Assembly (NCBI GenBank): GCA_963971535.1
Contig: OZ020594.1
Coordinates: forward strand, 114,348,418 to 114,412,417
Source: Notolepis coatsorum
Lineage: Eukaryota > Chordata > Actinopteri > Aulopiformes > Paralepididae
DNA length: 64,000 bases
Reading direction: 5' to 3'
The notes below the pieces were generated by a model. It was not told the origin of the DNA. It made no database searches and saw nothing but the letters and a program-made list of their open reading frames with translations. Made by a program: the position numbers and the translations under genes. Every line of letters begins with the position of its first letter. The stretch's first letter is position 1. Below are positions 62,871 to 64,000 of this stretch, in pieces.

Positions 62871-63091
62871 TCGCGTGGGTAAAATAACAGAGGATGCCAA
62901 AAAAAAAATTATAATTTCTTTTTTTATTAATAGATTTTTTTATAAATTGTTTTCATATTTAAGCCAAATAATATATATAATATATTTCTCCCTCCCTTGC
63001 TCTCTCTCCCTCTCTGAATATTACACACACAACACAAATATATATACACACACACAGTGGTTGCCTGCAGGAGGTCTGGTTTGATTATGAA
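62871..63091. other. AT-rich intergenic stretch
   Basis: Poly-A and T runs and short CT and CA repeats only. Confidence 0.4.
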
Positions 63092-63203
<112 letters not shown>

Positions 63204-63280
63204 TCAGGTCTCCTCAATGAATTAATCCGAGAGAGGAATCCGAATTTCAATCAATCAAACAATGCTGTTTGTTTAGACAT

Positions 63281-63572
63281 AACTTACGGTTATGCATATA
63301 ACCATAGTTATATGAGCATAGTGAGGCTCAGCGTCTATTGCAATACTCTTCATATCCAGTATTGAACTGAAATAAATTCTCACATGTACCTTTACATACC
63401 ATCATCTGTCTGGCCACACCCCCATCCGCTACCTACATAAGCAGGGGTGTGGCCATACCATCAGCTCCTTCCCAATCTTTCACCACAAGGCAAGATCAAG
63501 GGGTCTTCAGTGAGTCCGACGCTGAGCGTCACTATGCTCATATAACTATGGTTATATGCATAACCGTAAGTT
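63281..63572. repeat. 55-bp near-perfect inverted repeat with 182-bp loop
   Basis: Arms 63281-63335 and 63518-63572 are reverse complements with a single mismatch (54 of 55). Each arm contains GGTTATGCATATAACCATAG, itself nearly palindromic. The inner ends carry GCTCAGCGTC; the motif GCTCAGCGTCTATTGCAA recurs directly at 63327-63344 and 63585-63602. Confidence 0.92.
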
Positions 63573-63602
63573 ATATATCGCATAGCTCTGCTCAGCGTCT
63601 AT

Positions 63603-63860
63603 TGCAACACAGGAGCTGAGCAGAGCTGAGCTCGACAAATGTACCCGCTGAGGCCCCCCACAACCATCAGAACCGGGGAGGACCCGAGCCCCCCGAACCC
63701 CCCTAGCGGAGGACGGGAGGGTGTCGGATCCGACTGCACGAAGAGGAGACTTCAGCAACTCAACGCACAGGGCGAGCAGACCGTGGGGCGTACCCACGAC
63801 TACACAAACGCACAACACGCATGCCACTAGGGAACGAACGGAAGGAACAAACCCCTGTTA
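63603..63860. other. GC-rich stretch next to the inverted repeat
   Basis: Possibly part of the same mobile element as the inverted repeat. Short frames on both strands have no recognised domain. Confidence 0.3.
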
Positions 63861-63865
63861 CCACT

Positions 63866-64000
63866 AGGGTTGGGCATCGTTTGGATTTGAACGATTCCGG
63901 TTCCGATTCCGATTCTCCATATCGATTCCTGTTCTAAACGATTCTCGATTCCGATTCTTTGAGGTGCAGGTCAAAACAGGTCACAGCTTATTTCGAAGGA
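63866..64000. mobile_element. Left end of a hAT-type repeat, cut by window edge
   Basis: It starts TAGGGTTGGGCATCGTTTGG followed by reiterated GATTCCGATTC motifs, the common left end of a fish hAT family. The right end lies outside the window. Confidence 0.55.

Overview
The window looks like intron-rich nuclear DNA from a teleost fish. The evidence is the abundance of fish-type transposable elements (L2 and CR1/Rex1-like LINEs, hAT, Harbinger-like, TTAA-type and TA-type DNA elements, Ty3/gypsy and BEL/Pao LTR elements, tRNA-derived SINEs), long dinucleotide and AAT microsatellites, and short exons with GT/AG splice sites. No bacterial-style genes, CRISPR array or functional RNA gene was seen.

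One host gene can be followed on the plus strand across almost the whole window. Its visible exons are a scavenger receptor cysteine-rich (SRCR) domain (2881-3186), a second SRCR domain (26353-26649), two near-identical 54-bp Thr/Ser/Pro-rich stalk exons (32869-32922 and 34641-34694), a transmembrane exon (61575-61732) and a probable cytoplasmic/last exon of 42-bp repeats (61848 to a stop at 62261). All junctions fit together in phase (1-1, 1-1, 1-1, 1-1, 1-0). I read this as the 3' part of a type I membrane SRCR receptor of the CD163/WC1/DMBT1-like group; the signal peptide and earlier SRCR exons would lie left of the window.

The introns are swollen by transposons. In 3.2-26.3 kb: LINE pieces, hAT elements with clear 8-bp target duplications (6721-8459, 8656-9923, 10251-12287), a near-complete Ty3/gypsy element (12797-22233, duplication CATA) whose coding region is broken, an L2 remnant with a nested hAT piece, and a TA-flanked MITE (24768-25767). 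In 26.6-32.8 kb: a Mutator-like TIR element (27509-28276) and a Harbinger-like element (29281-31842). In 32.5-44.5 kb: a tandem duplication carrying the stalk exon, long AAT arrays, and a young BEL/Pao retrotransposon with open gag and pol inside the second AAT array. In 45-61.4 kb: CR1-like LINE copies, several hAT elements, a second Harbinger-like element (52944-54469), a 313-bp GT array and a TTAA-flanked element (58131-61345) that carries an L2 copy. After the gene's end (62.3-64 kb): a LINE remnant, a GA array, a 55-bp inverted repeat and the start of another hAT-type repeat.

The most noteworthy points are the phase-consistent receptor gene with its recent stalk-exon duplication, a likely hAT excision footprint at 26978-26992 matching a filled site at 48851-50576, a TIR element whose arms carry palindrome-flanked segments in flipped orientation, and an apparently intact BEL/Pao element with unequal flanks. 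I found no clear new multi-gene system.
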